Origin: SAR86 cluster bacterium
GTDB lineage: Bacteria; Pseudomonadota; Gammaproteobacteria; Magnimaribacterales; AG-339-G14
Assembly: GCA_023703675.1 (NCBI GenBank)
Contig: CP097974.1
Span: forward strand, 725,288 to 789,287
Reading direction: 5' to 3'
DNA: 64,000 bases
In this document: one piece after another, positions 26,845 to 37,066 of the stretch
Layout: each line of letters starts with the position of its first letter
Numbering within the stretch: the first letter of the stretch is position 1
Program-made: the position numbers and the translations under genes
The notes under the pieces: generated by a model
Databases searched by the model: none
The model's input: only the letters and a program-made list of their open reading frames with translations
Told to the model about the DNA's origin: nothing

Positions 26845-28014
26845 TTAATGGAATATTATTCCAGCGTTTTTCAACCTTTCAATTAATGGTTGGCCAAGAC
26901 CTGATGCAGGTGTTAAAAACCCACCAAAATTTTCTCCTCCAGGAAGATCATTGCAAAGTGCAATCGTTAAAGCTGATTCACATACCATTTTTGAAGTGGA
27001 TTTATAGCCCGGGTCTCCATCTCCATAAATTGTTGAAACCTGCTTTTCTCCATCCTCTGCTTCTGCAATGAATACACCCTTAAACCAACCTTTTTCTTGA
27101 ATTTCTGTTGAAGGCCCTTCTCCTGGTTTTGGCAAAAACCTTCTTACTAAGTGTTTTAAAGGCGTTGAAATTATTAAAAAAGCCGCGATTAACCCGAATG
27201 TAGCTAGCCTAGCTGCTGATTTAGATGAATATGCTCCATGCTCTTTAAAGGTAAAATTAGCTCCATACGGTTTTTGACTCATCTCCATCAATGCCGCAGA
27301 CCTTCTTACAACTCTTGTATTAGCAACGGCAAACAAACCTAATCCAGACCATTTTTTGGCTTCATCTATCCATTTTATTTTTATCGAATCTTTACCACTT
27401 TCTCTTTGGAGCTCAGAAACTGAGCCCTTTGGATTCAATAGGAATGGATCACGCATCTCTTTTGGCAATCTTCCCATAGTGAAAATTGATTCAATAGTTC
27501 CTCCAGAAGCACCTCCAAAAGCTGAATGGAAAACATCTACTTTTTTAACTGCTTTGTTCATTTTATTTATTGCAAACAAAGTTCCTAAATCAGAGGGTAA
27601 AGAATCATAACCACATGAGGGAATAATTCTTACTCCTCTAGCAACAGCTTCTTCATGATAAAGATCCATTTGCTTTTTTACCCAATGGTTCTCTCCGGTA
27701 ATGTCAACGTAATGAGTATTCTCGAAAACACAGGCTTTCATTAGTAATGACCCATACTTGGCATAAGGACCAGCAGTGGTCAACAAAACTTTCGTCGTCT
27801 TCGCTATATCGCGTAATTCTTCGTAATTATTTGCATCGGCAATTAACATGTCACAATCTAGATCTAGCTCCATTTTTACCTGTTTTAATTTATCTTCATT
27901 TCTTCCAGCAATTGCCCAAGATAAATCAGGATAATTTTCTTTTAAATATTTAGCACAAAGTTTTCCTGTAAAACCGGTAGCTCCAAAGACTAAAACTTTA
28001 TATTTTCTTTCCAT
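26845..28014 (-). CDS. Saccharopine dehydrogenase-like NAD(P)-binding oxidoreductase
   Basis: Protein of 389 aa. Begins with the Rossmann motif VFGATGFTGKLCAKYL (about residues 9-24), then IAGRNEDKL, TTAGPYAKYG, and CGYDSLPSDLG. This is the pattern of the saccharopine-dehydrogenase-like/trans-acting enoyl reductase family found in many lipid-handling bacteria and in eukaryotic SCCPDH. A hydrophobic segment near residues 270-290 suggests membrane or lipid association. True lysine biosynthesis is unlikely. Divergent from the CurA-like reductase across 67 bp. Confidence 0.8.
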   Translation of the reverse strand: MERKYKVLVFGATGFTGKLCAKYLKENYPDLSWAIAGRNEDKLKQVKMELDLDCDMLIADANNYEELRDIAKTTKVLLTTAGPYAKYGSLLMKACVFENTHYVDITGENHWVKKQMDLYHEEAVARGVRIIPSCGYDSLPSDLGTLFAINKMNKAVKKVDVFHSAFGGASGGTIESIFTMGRLPKEMRDPFLLNPKGSVSELQRESGKDSIKIKWIDEAKKWSGLGLFAVANTRVVRRSAALMEMSQKPYGANFTFKEHGAYSSKSAARLATFGLIAAFLIISTPLKHLVRRFLPKPGEGPSTEIQEKGWFKGVFIAEAEDGEKQVSTIYGDGDPGYKSTSKMVCESALTIALCNDLPGGENFGGFLTPASGLGQPLIERLKNAGIIFH

Positions 28015-28029
28015 AATTTTCTCAAATAG

Positions 28030-28067
28030 ATTTTTAAATATATTATATTGTGAGAGTATTTAAAAAT
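28030..28067. promoter_or_regulatory. 11-bp inverted repeat between divergent oxidoreductase genes
   Basis: ATTTTTAAATA (28030-28040) and TATTTAAAAAT (28057-28067) form a perfect inverted repeat with a 16-bp spacer in the 67-bp divergent region. The spacer holds TATTATATTG, a possible -10 region, so a dimeric regulator bound here could cover the promoter. Low sequence complexity lowers confidence. Confidence 0.3.
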
Positions 28068-28081
28068 TAATTGGAGATATT

Positions 28082-29107
28082 ATGATCAATAAACAGTTTA
28101 ATTTAGCGAAAAGACCAAATGGAATGCCTGAAGATGATTGTTGGGAGCTGCAAGAAAATGAAATACCTGATTTACTTGAAAATCAAATATTAATTGAAGT
28201 TAATTACCTTTCTGTTGATCCTTACATGAGAGGGCGCATGAACGATATGAAATCATATGCCGAGCCAGTAAAGATAGGTGGCATTATGGTTGGAGAAAGT
28301 GTCGGAAAAGTTATTCAATCTAGATCTGAAAAATACAATATTGGAGATTTCGTAACTGCTCATTTAGGATGGCAAACACATATAGTTGCTGACGATAACA
28401 GTTTATTTGTTAGAAGAATTTATCCTGATCTTGCACCAATACAGGCATTTCTTGGAGTAGCTGGAATGCCTGGTAGAACGGCGTATTTTGGTTTATTAGA
28501 TGTAGGAAAATTAAAACCTGAAGATACCGTAGTCGTTTCAGCGGCATCTGGAGCTGTAGGCTCAGTAGTGGGTCAGCTTGCTAAATTAAAAGGATGTAAA
28601 ACAATAGGAATCGCTGGAGGCAAAGAAAAGTGTTCATTTGTTAAAGACGAAATGGGATTAGATCATGCTATCGATTATAAATCTGGAGATCTTGAAAAGA
28701 GTCTTAACGATGCTTGTCCAAATGGTATAGACATCTATTTCGAAAATGTTGGTGGTGAGGTCTCGAACGCAGTAGCGCCTTTAATTAACCATGGAGCTAG
28801 AGTTCCTATTTGTGGTTATATTTCTGCTTATAATTCTTTTAATCCTGATATGGATAGCAGAGATGACCTTCCTGAAACCCCCTTTGATGTTTTTGGTTCT
28901 TTAGATCCAGTTCCAGAGCACAGATTTTTTGTAGTGACTGAATTTATGGACAAATGGGATATGGCTACCAAAGAACTTACAGAATGGATTAGAAAAGGCG
29001 AAATAAAATATAAAGAGTCTGTTTTAGAAGGATTTGAAAATATGCCTCAAGGTTTGAGAAACGTGCTCTCGGGTAAAAATTTTGGAAAACAGTTAATTAA
29101 GGTTTAG
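28082..29107 (+). CDS. NADP-dependent zinc-free MDR oxidoreductase (CurA/PTGR-like)
   Basis: Protein of 341 aa, standard length. Features: LSVDPYMRGRM (about residues 46-56), MPGRTAYFGL, the nucleotide-binding loop VSAASGAVGSVVGQLAKLKG (about residues 149-168), and DIYFENVGGEVSNAV. No zinc ligands. Homologues reduce alpha,beta-unsaturated ketones and enals (curcumin reductase, prostaglandin reductase), so a detoxification role is likely. Good ribosome binding site GGAGAT before the ATG. Converges on sucD with 18 bp between the stops. Confidence 0.88.
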   Translation: MINKQFNLAKRPNGMPEDDCWELQENEIPDLLENQILIEVNYLSVDPYMRGRMNDMKSYAEPVKIGGIMVGESVGKVIQSRSEKYNIGDFVTAHLGWQTHIVADDNSLFVRRIYPDLAPIQAFLGVAGMPGRTAYFGLLDVGKLKPEDTVVVSAASGAVGSVVGQLAKLKGCKTIGIAGGKEKCSFVKDEMGLDHAIDYKSGDLEKSLNDACPNGIDIYFENVGGEVSNAVAPLINHGARVPICGYISAYNSFNPDMDSRDDLPETPFDVFGSLDPVPEHRFFVVTEFMDKWDMATKELTEWIRKGEIKYKESVLEGFENMPQGLRNVLSGKNFGKQLIKV

Positions 29108-29125
29108 GTATTTAAAGATAAAAAT

Positions 29126-29998
29126 TTAAGAGTTTATTTCCTCAAAAATAGCTTTACCTATTTCAGCTGGGCTTTTTACAATTCTTACTCCGGCAAGCTC
29201 CAAAGCTTTAAATTTATCGATTGCTGTTCCTTTGCCACCCGAAATGATTGCTCCTGCGTGCCCCATTCTTTTTCCTGTAGGCGCGCTTACACCTGCAATA
29301 TAAGATACTACTGGTTTATTAATTTTTTCTTGGATATATTCAGCTGCTTCTTCTTCTGCTGTTCCTCCTATTTCACCAACCATAACAATCCCTTCTGTTT
29401 GCGAATCTTCTTCAAACATTTTTAAGATGTCTATAAAGCTCGATCCTGGAATTGGATCTCCTCCTATACCCACACAACTTGATTGACCTAATCCAATTTC
29501 GGTTGTTTGATCTACTGCTTCATAAGTAAGGGTCCCTGACCTAGAAACAATTCCTACTTTTCCTTTCTTGTGAATTTCCACAGGCATTATCCCCAATTTT
29601 GCTTCTCCCGGGGTTATTACCCCAGGACAATTTGGACCAATAATCTTGACTCCCATTTCATCTGCCTTTGCTTTTAAATACAGCATATCAAGTGTTGGAA
29701 TTCCTTCGGTGATTACAATGACTAACTTTAAACCAGAGTCTAAGGCATCATTTATTGAATCTTTACAATATGGAGCTGGTACAAATATTATCGAAGTATC
29801 TGCACCTGTGCTTTCAATTGCCTCTGAGGCATTTTCAAATACGGGGCGGTCAAGATGTATTTGCCCTGCCTTTCCTGGAGTCACTCCACCAACAATTTTA
29901 GTTCCATATTCAATTGATTGAGAACAATGCAACGTAGCTTGAGAACCAGTAAAACCCTGACAAATAGCAATTGTATTTTTGTTAATAAGGATACTCAT
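29126..29998 (-). CDS. sucD: Succinyl-CoA synthetase alpha subunit
   Basis: Protein of 290 aa. CoA-binding Rossmann domain ([20 protein letters not shown]), [19 protein letters not shown], and the phospho-histidine loop [12 protein letters not shown] near residue 248. With SucC it converts succinyl-CoA and ADP to succinate and ATP. Overlaps sucC by 4 bp (ATGA). It ends the long minus-strand array; there is no sucA or sucB in the locus. Confidence 0.97.
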   Translation of the reverse strand: MSILINKNTIAICQGFTGSQATLHCSQSIEYGTKIVGGVTPGKAGQIHLDRPVFENASEAIESTGADTSIIFVPAPYCKDSINDALDSGLKLVIVITEGIPTLDMLYLKAKADEMGVKIIGPNCPGVITPGEAKLGIMPVEIHKKGKVGIVSRSGTLTYEAVDQTTEIGLGQSSCVGIGGDPIPGSSFIDILKMFEEDSQTEGIVMVGEIGGTAEEEAAEYIQEKINKPVVSYIAGVSAPTGKRMGHAGAIISGGKGTAIDKFKALELAGVRIVKSPAEIGKAIFEEINS

Positions 29999-31155
29999 TT
30001 AGATAGTTCCACAGCTTTTTTTGCTGCTTTAGATAAATCTAATTCTGTGAAGACATTCAATTTGCTCTTCTCGAGAAGGCTCTTTGCAATTTCTGAGTTA
30101 TTACCTTTTAAACGAACAACAACTGGTATCTTGATACCAACATCTTTAATAGCGGAAATTATTCCTTCTGCAACGACATCACATCTCACAATTCCGCCAA
30201 AAACATTAATCAAAATTGATTTAACTTTTGAGTCTGAAATGATTATTTTGAAGGCCTCAGTTACACTTTCTTTATTCACAGCCCCGCCTACATCAAGAAA
30301 ATTTGCTGGAAATCCTCCTGCTAATTTAATAATGTCCATTGTGCCCATTGCCAGCCCTGCTCCATTGACCATACATCCAACACTTCCATCCAAAGTTACA
30401 TAATTTAATCCCCACTTGGAAGCCTCTAACTCCAGAATATCTTCTTGGGACTCATCTCTCATTTTTTTTATCAAATCTTGTCTGTAAAGTGCATTGCTAT
30501 CTACATTAATTTTTCCATCCAAACACTTTAGCTTTCCTTCTTTATCTATGACCAACGGATTAATTTCAATTAAAGAAAAATCTTTTTCAGTAAATAGATT
30601 GATAAGGTTTTTTAACATTAAACTAAAATCTGATTTTTGAGAGTTATTTAAATTTAACCCCATAGAGAGCGAATCAACATCTTCCTCTTTAATTTGGTTA
30701 GATGAGTTTAAGAAAACTTTAAATATTTTTTCAGGGCTGTTTGTTGCAACTGTTTCAATATCTACTCCTCCTTCAGGTGACGCGATCAAAGCAATAGATC
30801 TTGTCGTTCTATCAATCACTAATCCTAAATAAAGCTCTTTTTCTATATCGGTACATTCTTCTAAAAGAATGCAAGAAACTGGTTGTCCTTTAGCATCAGT
30901 TTGATAAGTTACTAGATTTTTTCCTAACCATTTTTTACAAAACTCTCTTATTTCTTCGGGTGATTTGGTAAGCAAAACCCCTCCTGCTTTCCCTCTACCT
31001 CCAGCATGAACTTGAGCTTTTACAACATATTCTTTTACTTTTAAGTTTGTAGTGGCTTGTTCAATATCATCAATCGAAAAAATCAATTCTGATTTTGAAA
31101 CTGGAAGACTGTAACTTTTAAATAAAGACTTTGCTTGATATTCGTGTAAATTCAA
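29995..31155 (-). CDS. sucC: Succinyl-CoA synthetase beta subunit
   Basis: Protein of 386 aa starting at TTG 31153-31155; the N-terminus [12 protein letters not shown] matches the family exactly, so the TTG is accepted. ATP-grasp domain with [12 protein letters not shown] (about residues 50-61), IEINPLV, and a C-terminal [14 protein letters not shown]. Only 56 bp separate it from sdhB; in E. coli this interval holds sucA and sucB. Confidence 0.97.
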   Translation of the reverse strand: MNLHEYQAKSLFKSYSLPVSKSELIFSIDDIEQATTNLKVKEYVVKAQVHAGGRGKAGGVLLTKSPEEIREFCKKWLGKNLVTYQTDAKGQPVSCILLEECTDIEKELYLGLVIDRTTRSIALIASPEGGVDIETVATNSPEKIFKVFLNSSNQIKEEDVDSLSMGLNLNNSQKSDFSLMLKNLINLFTEKDFSLIEINPLVIDKEGKLKCLDGKINVDSNALYRQDLIKKMRDESQEDILELEASKWGLNYVTLDGSVGCMVNGAGLAMGTMDIIKLAGGFPANFLDVGGAVNKESVTEAFKIIISDSKVKSILINVFGGIVRCDVVAEGIISAIKDVGIKIPVVVRLKGNNSEIAKSLLEKSKLNVFTELDLSKAAKKAVELSK

Positions 31156-31211
31156 AGTGCCTGAATGGTAGCAAGAAAGAGAAAATAAAAAAAGAAGTTA
31201 GATTGGTAAAT

Positions 31212-31949
31212 TTATACCGCTCTCTTAATGAGCATTTTTTTTATCTCGTTTATCGCTTTGTTTGGGTTTAACCCCTTAGGACAAACTGATACACAATTCA
31301 TTATTCCATGACATCTAAAAACACTGAAAGCATCTTCCAATTGGTCTAATCTCTCCTCAGTCGCAACATCTCTGCTATCTGAAATAAATCTGTATGCTTG
31401 AAGAAGTGCAGCTGGACCCAAAAATTTATCAGGGTTCCACCAAAAAGAAGGACAGGCAGTCGAGCAACAACCGCACATTATACATTCATACAAACCATCC
31501 AATTTATCTCTATCCTCGATAGTTTGTGGAATCTCTTTTCCATCATTTGCTTTTTCAGTGATTAAATAAGGCTGAATTTTTTTGTATTGATCGACAAATT
31601 GAGTCATATCAACAATTAAATCTTTAACAACTGGCAGTCCTGGAAGTGGTCTAAGTTCCAATTTGTTTCCTTTAACTGCTTCTGATAGTGGAGTGATGCA
31701 TCCTAAACCATTTTTTCCGTTAATGTTCATTCCATCTGAACCACATACACCTTCTCTACAAGATCTTCTAAAAGAAATTGTTGGATCAACCTCTTTAGCA
31801 ATTTGAAGAGCGTCTAAAACCATAATGTCTTTATCCTTGGGGATATCGATATCAAGGGACTGCATATAAGGTTTGTTGCCCACATCAGGGTCATACCTAT
31901 AAATACTTATTTTCAGAGTTTTTAATTGTTCTGCGGCAATAGAATTCAT
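31212..31949 (-). CDS. sdhB: Succinate dehydrogenase iron-sulfur subunit
   Basis: Protein of 245 aa. N-terminal [2Fe-2S] plant-type ferredoxin domain with SCREGVCGSDGM and GCITPL; C-terminal domain with CIMCGCCSTACP, FRCHGIMNCVSVCPKG for the [4Fe-4S] and [3Fe-4S] clusters. Passes electrons from SdhA to ubiquinone. Its start overlaps the sdhA stop by 1 bp. Needs three Fe-S clusters, relevant to its co-directional linkage with isc genes. Confidence 0.97.
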   Translation of the reverse strand: MNSIAAEQLKTLKISIYRYDPDVGNKPYMQSLDIDIPKDKDIMVLDALQIAKEVDPTISFRRSCREGVCGSDGMNINGKNGLGCITPLSEAVKGNKLELRPLPGLPVVKDLIVDMTQFVDQYKKIQPYLITEKANDGKEIPQTIEDRDKLDGLYECIMCGCCSTACPSFWWNPDKFLGPAALLQAYRFISDSRDVATEERLDQLEDAFSVFRCHGIMNCVSVCPKGLNPNKAINEIKKMLIKRAV

Positions 31950-33751
31950 TAGTAAGTTCGGGTAAAGGGTTGAAAGGCTTGAACAATCTTTGGTCTAAAA
32001 TTTACGTCTCTCTTAGAAACTTCCTTTGAACCTTTAAAATAAATAGAATGTTTCAGCCAGTTTTCGTCATCTCTTTCTGGATAGTCGTCTCTGGAGTGAG
32101 CTCCTCTGCTTTCTTTTCTTTCGTAGGCACAAATTGCAGTAGCCTCCGCAACTTCGAGAAGATTTAAAAGCTCTAAAGCCTCTACCCTTGCAGTATTAAA
32201 TTTAGATGATTTGTCTGCAAGATGGAGACCTTCTGATCTTTCGCGAATCGTATTTATTTCTTCAATCCCTTGCTTCATATTTTCTTCACTTCTAAATACA
32301 CCAAAACTCATTTGCATAACTTCTTGAAGATCTTTTTTAATTTTTGGTGAGTTTTCTCCTTCGAGACTAGAATTGACACGATTGATATTTTTTAAAGATT
32401 CATTTATGTTTTCGCTGCTAGGCTCGGCTATTCCAATTCCCTGTTTAAAGGAATCTTCAATATGTAGTCCTGCCGATCTTCCAAACACAACAAGATCCAA
32501 AAGTGAATTTCCTCCCAGCCTATTTCCTCCATGAACAGAAACACAAGCCGCTTCTCCAGCAGCATAAAGTCCTTCAACCACTTTGTCTGAACCATCGGCT
32601 TGTTGAGTTAAAACTTGACCATGTACATTAGTAGGAATTCCTCCCATTGCATAATGGCAAGTAGGAACTACGGGTATAGGATGGTCTGCTGGGTCAACGT
32701 GAGCAAAGGTTTTTGAAAGTTCTGTTATACCAGGAAGTCTTTTGTGAAGTAATTCGGCTCCCAAGTGATCAAGTTTTAAAAAACAGTGATCTTTTTCAGG
32801 TCCACAACCTCTCCCTTCGATAATTTCTAGCATCATTGATCTAGCAACAACATCTCTACTAGCTAAGTCTTTTGCGTTAGGAGCATAACGTTCCATAAAC
32901 CTTTCACCATCTTTGTTTATCAAATATCCCCCTTCTCCTCTACATCCTTCCGTAACAAGCGTTCCTGCACCATGTATTCCAGTTGGATGAAACTGCCACA
33001 TTTCCATATCTTGAACAGCTAAACCTGCCCTTAAAGCCATTCCTGTGCCATCTCCGGTATTAATAAGTGCGTTAGTTGTAGATTTATAGATTCTTCCAGC
33101 TCCGCCAGTTGCTAAAACTGTAGCTTTAGCTTTTAAAAAGTAAGCCTCCCCAGATTCGATCTCAAACGCGATAACACCTGTGACCTGTTTTGAGTCATTG
33201 AGGACTAAATCAACGGCAAACCACTCGCTTAAGAAATTAGTTCCAGCCTTAATATTAGCTTGATATAGAGTGTGCAAAAGAGCATGGCCAGTTCTATCAG
33301 CAGCCGCACAAGTTCTTTCTGCTTGCCCGCCTTTTCCATAATCTTTCGATTGTCCCCCGAAAGCTCTTTGATAAATTTTTCCTTCTTCTGTTCTTGAAAA
33401 TGGTAGCCCCATATTTTCGAGTTCGAAAACCGTAGCAGGACCTTCTTGGCACATATATTCAATAGAATCTTGGTCTCCAATAAAATCTGAACCTTTAACT
33501 GTATCGTACATATGCCATCTCCAATCATCGTTGGGATCAGCACTTGCAATGGCACATGTTATACCTCCTTGAGCAGAAACTGTGTGCGATCTAGTAGGAA
33601 ATACTTTGGAAACAACAGCGGTATTCATGCCGGATTGAGCCAATTGTAGACCTGCCATAAGTCCCGAACCCCCACCGCCGACAATTATTCCATCGAATTC
33701 TTTGACGGGAAGACTTGACGCTTCTAAATATCCTTTTCCATTCATTGCCAT
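31949..33751 (-). CDS. sdhA: Succinate dehydrogenase flavoprotein subunit
   Basis: Protein of 600 aa. FAD dinucleotide motif [18 protein letters not shown] (about residues 21-38), [11 protein letters not shown] whose His binds FAD covalently, [22 protein letters not shown], and RSRGAHSR-type active-site block ([16 protein letters not shown]). Complex II catalytic subunit. Two adjacent ATGs are possible (33751 or 33745). Confidence 0.97.
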   Translation of the reverse strand: MAMNGKGYLEASSLPVKEFDGIIVGGGGSGLMAGLQLAQSGMNTAVVSKVFPTRSHTVSAQGGITCAIASADPNDDWRWHMYDTVKGSDFIGDQDSIEYMCQEGPATVFELENMGLPFSRTEEGKIYQRAFGGQSKDYGKGGQAERTCAAADRTGHALLHTLYQANIKAGTNFLSEWFAVDLVLNDSKQVTGVIAFEIESGEAYFLKAKATVLATGGAGRIYKSTTNALINTGDGTGMALRAGLAVQDMEMWQFHPTGIHGAGTLVTEGCRGEGGYLINKDGERFMERYAPNAKDLASRDVVARSMMLEIIEGRGCGPEKDHCFLKLDHLGAELLHKRLPGITELSKTFAHVDPADHPIPVVPTCHYAMGGIPTNVHGQVLTQQADGSDKVVEGLYAAGEAACVSVHGGNRLGGNSLLDLVVFGRSAGLHIEDSFKQGIGIAEPSSENINESLKNINRVNSSLEGENSPKIKKDLQEVMQMSFGVFRSEENMKQGIEEINTIRERSEGLHLADKSSKFNTARVEALELLNLLEVAEATAICAYERKESRGAHSRDDYPERDDENWLKHSIYFKGSKEVSKRDVNFRPKIVQAFQPFTRTY

Positions 33752-33760
33752 TTTAAATTC

Positions 33761-34123
33761 CTAAAATATTATAAAAATAGTACAAACAAAGGCTCCTAAG
33801 ATTTGCAGATAACTAAAGGCTAAAACTGAAATCTGAAGAAAATTAGAAGATTTTCCTACTCTAGCTACAGTTAGATAATCTTCAATAATATGATGAATAC
33901 CTTTTATAGAATGGTAAGAAATCGAAACTAAAACCAATAAAGTTCCTATCTTTATCCATAGGATATCAAAAAAACTTACCAGTTGAGCGTAATTTAAAGG
34001 CATATACATCAACCAATAATAGGTTATAACTGAAAAATATAGTGCTTGAATAACGGCTGAAAGTCTTACCATCAGGTAATCAAAAATACCTGTTCTTTTG
34101 AAAGTATAGACCTTTGTTACCAT
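33761..34123 (-). CDS. sdhD: Succinate dehydrogenase membrane anchor subunit D
   Basis: Protein of 120 aa from ATG 34121-34123 (MVTKVYTFKRTG). A TTG at 34141 would extend it by six residues and is less likely. Three membrane helices; the helix-2 block SYHSIKGIHHIIEDYL carries the candidate heme b ligand and quinone-site residues. Overlaps the sdhC stop by 7 bp. Confidence 0.9.
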   Translation of the reverse strand: MVTKVYTFKRTGIFDYLMVRLSAVIQALYFSVITYYWLMYMPLNYAQLVSFFDILWIKIGTLLVLVSISYHSIKGIHHIIEDYLTVARVGKSSNFLQISVLAFSYLQILGAFVCTIFIIF

Positions 34124-34488
34124 ATCAAAATTGAAAACCAAGCAATTAATAAGCCGCTAACTAAGAAAGTTCCATAAGCACTAAAAGAACCGGATCTTAA
34201 AGTCTCCCAGTATCCTAGGTCCATAATTAAATGTCTTATTCCAGCAACATAGTGGTAAGTAATGCCTGCCACAAACAAATTGAAGGCCAGTTTTATCACA
34301 ATTAAATCTGATAACTGAACAATTTGGTTAAAGCCTTCCTGTGAGCTAGTTGCTATAAGCAAGGCTGCTAAGAAGGGAAAAAGAAGAAAAAATACTCCAA
34401 TTGCAGAGATTCTATGTGTAATAGAGGCCTTGGCAGTTATTGGCAGTCTAATTTTAAGTAAGTTTAAAAAAAGAGGTGGTTTGGACAT
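34117..34488 (-). CDS. sdhC: Succinate dehydrogenase cytochrome b556 subunit C
   Basis: Protein of 123 aa with three membrane helices. SITHRISAIGVFFLL near residue 25 and YHYVAGIRHLIMDLG (heme-ligand His) are the SdhC signatures. First gene of sdhCDAB; 42 bp downstream of der, so it could have its own promoter or be read through from the isc-der array. Confidence 0.93.
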   Translation of the reverse strand: MSKPPLFLNLLKIRLPITAKASITHRISAIGVFFLLFPFLAALLIATSSQEGFNQIVQLSDLIVIKLAFNLFVAGITYHYVAGIRHLIMDLGYWETLRSGSFSAYGTFLVSGLLIAWFSILIW

Positions 34489-34530
34489 ATTTACAAAGTT
34501 TTAGGCATTATATTAAGTTAAAACTAAGGT

Positions 34531-35916
34531 TCAATGGCTTCTGACCCTTTTTCTCTTAGCATATTGCCTTTTTGTAAGTTGATTTTTTTTATCTTTAAAA
34601 GGATTAACGTTAGTTTTGTAAACAAATTTGATAGGAATGCCTTGAAGCTTTAACTTTTTTCTCAGAAAATTTTCTAAAAACTTTTCATAATTTTTATTTA
34701 TACCCTCAAGTTTGTTTCCATGAAAAATGAAGGTTGGCGGAAGAGAATTGCCTAAACTTACAAATTTTATAATTGGTCTAAACCTACCTATCATAGAAGG
34801 TGGATTGAGTTTTTGGGCTTCCTCTATAAGAAGATTTAAATGTTTAAGATTGAATTCTTTTCTACTTTTTTTGATGGTTTTTAGAAGCTTTGTAAGAATA
34901 TTACTCGTTCCAATTCCTTTCAAAGCAGAAATATAATCAACCTCAATGTGACTTAAAAAATTTAATTTTTTATTAAGATTTCTTCTTAAAAGCGATTTTT
35001 CATAATTACTCAAAGTTTCAGATTTATTTATACCAATAATTAAGGGTTTGCCGGAAGAAATAATTAAAGATAATAAATGGAGATCTTGATCAGTTACTAA
35101 TTCTCTTCCGTCTATTAGGTAGATAATTGCGTCTGAGCTCCTTATTGAACTTATGGCTTTCTTAGAAGAATATACTTCGTTATCTTTTTTAATTTTTCCT
35201 TTTTTCCTCAACCCAGCTGTGTCTGTTAAAAGTAAAGATTCTTGTTTAAAAATTAAATTTTCAGAAATAGAATCTACAGTTGTACCAGGAACGTTTGAAA
35301 CTATTGCTCTTTTATCTTTTAAAACTGTATTAAAAAAAGTAGATTTTCCTGCGTTCGGTTTCCCCAAAATTGAAATATTGTACTTATTTACTTCCTTTGA
35401 TTTTTCAAGATCTGGTGAATAATCTGAGAGGAAAATCTTCTTAATTTTATTTTTCAACTCGGATAATCCATTTTTGTTTTTTGCAGAAATGGGCAAAGAA
35501 TGTTCTACACCAAGTTCATAATAGTCTTGAAGGTTTAGTTTTGAGTTTTTTTTGTCTGATTTGTTGATACAAAGGAGATAGTTTTTACCTGATTTGCGAA
35601 GGATTTTGTTTATTTCTTCATCTAGAGCGCTCAACGGAGAAGTTGCATCGACTAAAAATAAAAATCCATCAGCTTCTTGTATTGCTTTATTTGTTTCTAA
35701 AAGAATCAGTTTTTCAAAATCGTCATCTGTATTACTAATACCCGCAGTGTCTATAAAAATATAAGATGAATTTTGTATATTGGTTGAACCGTATTTTCTA
35801 TCTCTTGTCAGACCAGGAAAATCGGCAACCAAGGATAAATTTTCGCCAATAAGAGAGTTGAATAATGTTGATTTACCTACATTAGGTCTTCCGATGATTG
35901 CAACTAAAGGTCCCAT
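34531..35916 (-). CDS. der: Ribosome assembly GTPase Der (EngA)
   Basis: Protein of 461 aa with two tandem GTPase domains: GRPNVGKSTLFN (about residues 8-19) and GKPNAGKSTFFN (about residues 185-196), each followed by DTAG (DTAGIS, DTAGLR) and NKxD/NKSE motifs, then a KH-like C-terminal domain. Essential for 50S subunit biogenesis. Follows bamB with 13 bp, the conserved bamB-der arrangement. Confidence 0.97.
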   Translation of the reverse strand: MGPLVAIIGRPNVGKSTLFNSLIGENLSLVADFPGLTRDRKYGSTNIQNSSYIFIDTAGISNTDDDFEKLILLETNKAIQEADGFLFLVDATSPLSALDEEINKILRKSGKNYLLCINKSDKKNSKLNLQDYYELGVEHSLPISAKNKNGLSELKNKIKKIFLSDYSPDLEKSKEVNKYNISILGKPNAGKSTFFNTVLKDKRAIVSNVPGTTVDSISENLIFKQESLLLTDTAGLRKKGKIKKDNEVYSSKKAISSIRSSDAIIYLIDGRELVTDQDLHLLSLIISSGKPLIIGINKSETLSNYEKSLLRRNLNKKLNFLSHIEVDYISALKGIGTSNILTKLLKTIKKSRKEFNLKHLNLLIEEAQKLNPPSMIGRFRPIIKFVSLGNSLPPTFIFHGNKLEGINKNYEKFLENFLRKKLKLQGIPIKFVYKTNVNPFKDKKNQLTKRQYAKRKRVRSH

Positions 35917-35929
35917 AGCAAATTATCAC

Positions 35930-37066
35930 TTAATTTACCTCAAGGTAAGTCAATCTACCTGCGTTGTCTAGACTCGCTAAAGTATTTTCGAAAACCTTGA
36001 GCTCAACAATTTGAGATCTTCCTGCTCTGAATCTTCCCTCAGTTTTACCGTTTTCAATATTTAAAAAGTGCAAATAACCTTCAAAGTCTCCAACCACTAA
36101 GTAATTGCCAATCTTAACGGGAGCGGTTAAATCTCTTTTGCGATAATCTTTTGACTTCCAGAGACTTATTCCAGTTAACCCTGAAAAGGCTTTTACTTCA
36201 CTATCTTCATCTACAAGAAATACGTTTCTATTAGATTCCAAGATATTTTTGGTCGAAGAAATATTTTCTCTCCATATAACTCCCCCACTTCTTACATTTA
36301 TTGCTGAAATATCTCCTTGATAACTTACAGCAAAAGCTATTCCTGAAGATATTGAGGGCCTTGAATCAACATCAATTAACCTTTCTATTTCCGAGGCACC
36401 TTTAGAAATAGTTATTGGTACCTCCCATTGAACTACCCCTGACCGTGGCTCTATCTTGGCCAAATTTCCATTGGCAAATCCGACATATAGATCCGAGTTA
36501 TCAAATACAGGAGTACTTGTTCCTCTCAAAGATAAACTAGGCAAAACACTTACATATTCCCATCTAAAATTTCCGTCTCTTAAATTCAATGCAGTTACCT
36601 TCCCATTGGTTGTTTGAACCGCTACTATGTCTCCATTAGAACTAGGAACTGATAAAATCTCTCCATCCACAGATGATGACCATTCTAAATTTCCATTATC
36701 GCTGTTCAAGGAATAAACCCCGCCATCTAAAGTTGTAACAAATAAGGACCCAAAACTTTTTCCTATCCCTGCAGATAGATTTATCTTTAAATCGGTCTCC
36801 CAATTTGACTTTCCAAGATGAGAAAAAGAATTTACCCGACCATTTGATGAAAAAGAAAAAATTCCATCTGAATCGACTACTATTTCTTGTCTTCCTAGAG
36901 AAATATCTGAAAATACTTTTTTAGACCATTTTTGATCTAAATCTATTTTAGAATCTATCCTTAACAGTTCTGCTGGCTTTTCTACTATTTCATCATCTGA
37001 CTGACAGCTAATTAAAAAAATTAGTACGAAACAAAAAAAAGATAACTTTATAAATCTAATTAACAT
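35930..37066 (-). CDS. bamB: Outer membrane assembly lipoprotein BamB
   Basis: Protein of 378 aa. Lipoprotein signal ending LISC-Q (Cys about residue 21). The mature protein has PQQ-like beta-propeller blades, e.g. GGVYSLNSDNGNLEWSSSV and GKVTALNLRDGNFRWEYV. BamB assists BamA in folding outer membrane proteins. Starts inside the 3' end of yfgM (11-bp overlap). Confidence 0.92.
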   Translation of the reverse strand: MLIRFIKLSFFCFVLIFLISCQSDDEIVEKPAELLRIDSKIDLDQKWSKKVFSDISLGRQEIVVDSDGIFSFSSNGRVNSFSHLGKSNWETDLKINLSAGIGKSFGSLFVTTLDGGVYSLNSDNGNLEWSSSVDGEILSVPSSNGDIVAVQTTNGKVTALNLRDGNFRWEYVSVLPSLSLRGTSTPVFDNSDLYVGFANGNLAKIEPRSGVVQWEVPITISKGASEIERLIDVDSRPSISSGIAFAVSYQGDISAINVRSGGVIWRENISSTKNILESNRNVFLVDEDSEVKAFSGLTGISLWKSKDYRKRDLTAPVKIGNYLVVGDFEGYLHFLNIENGKTEGRFRAGRSQIVELKVFENTLASLDNAGRLTYLEVN

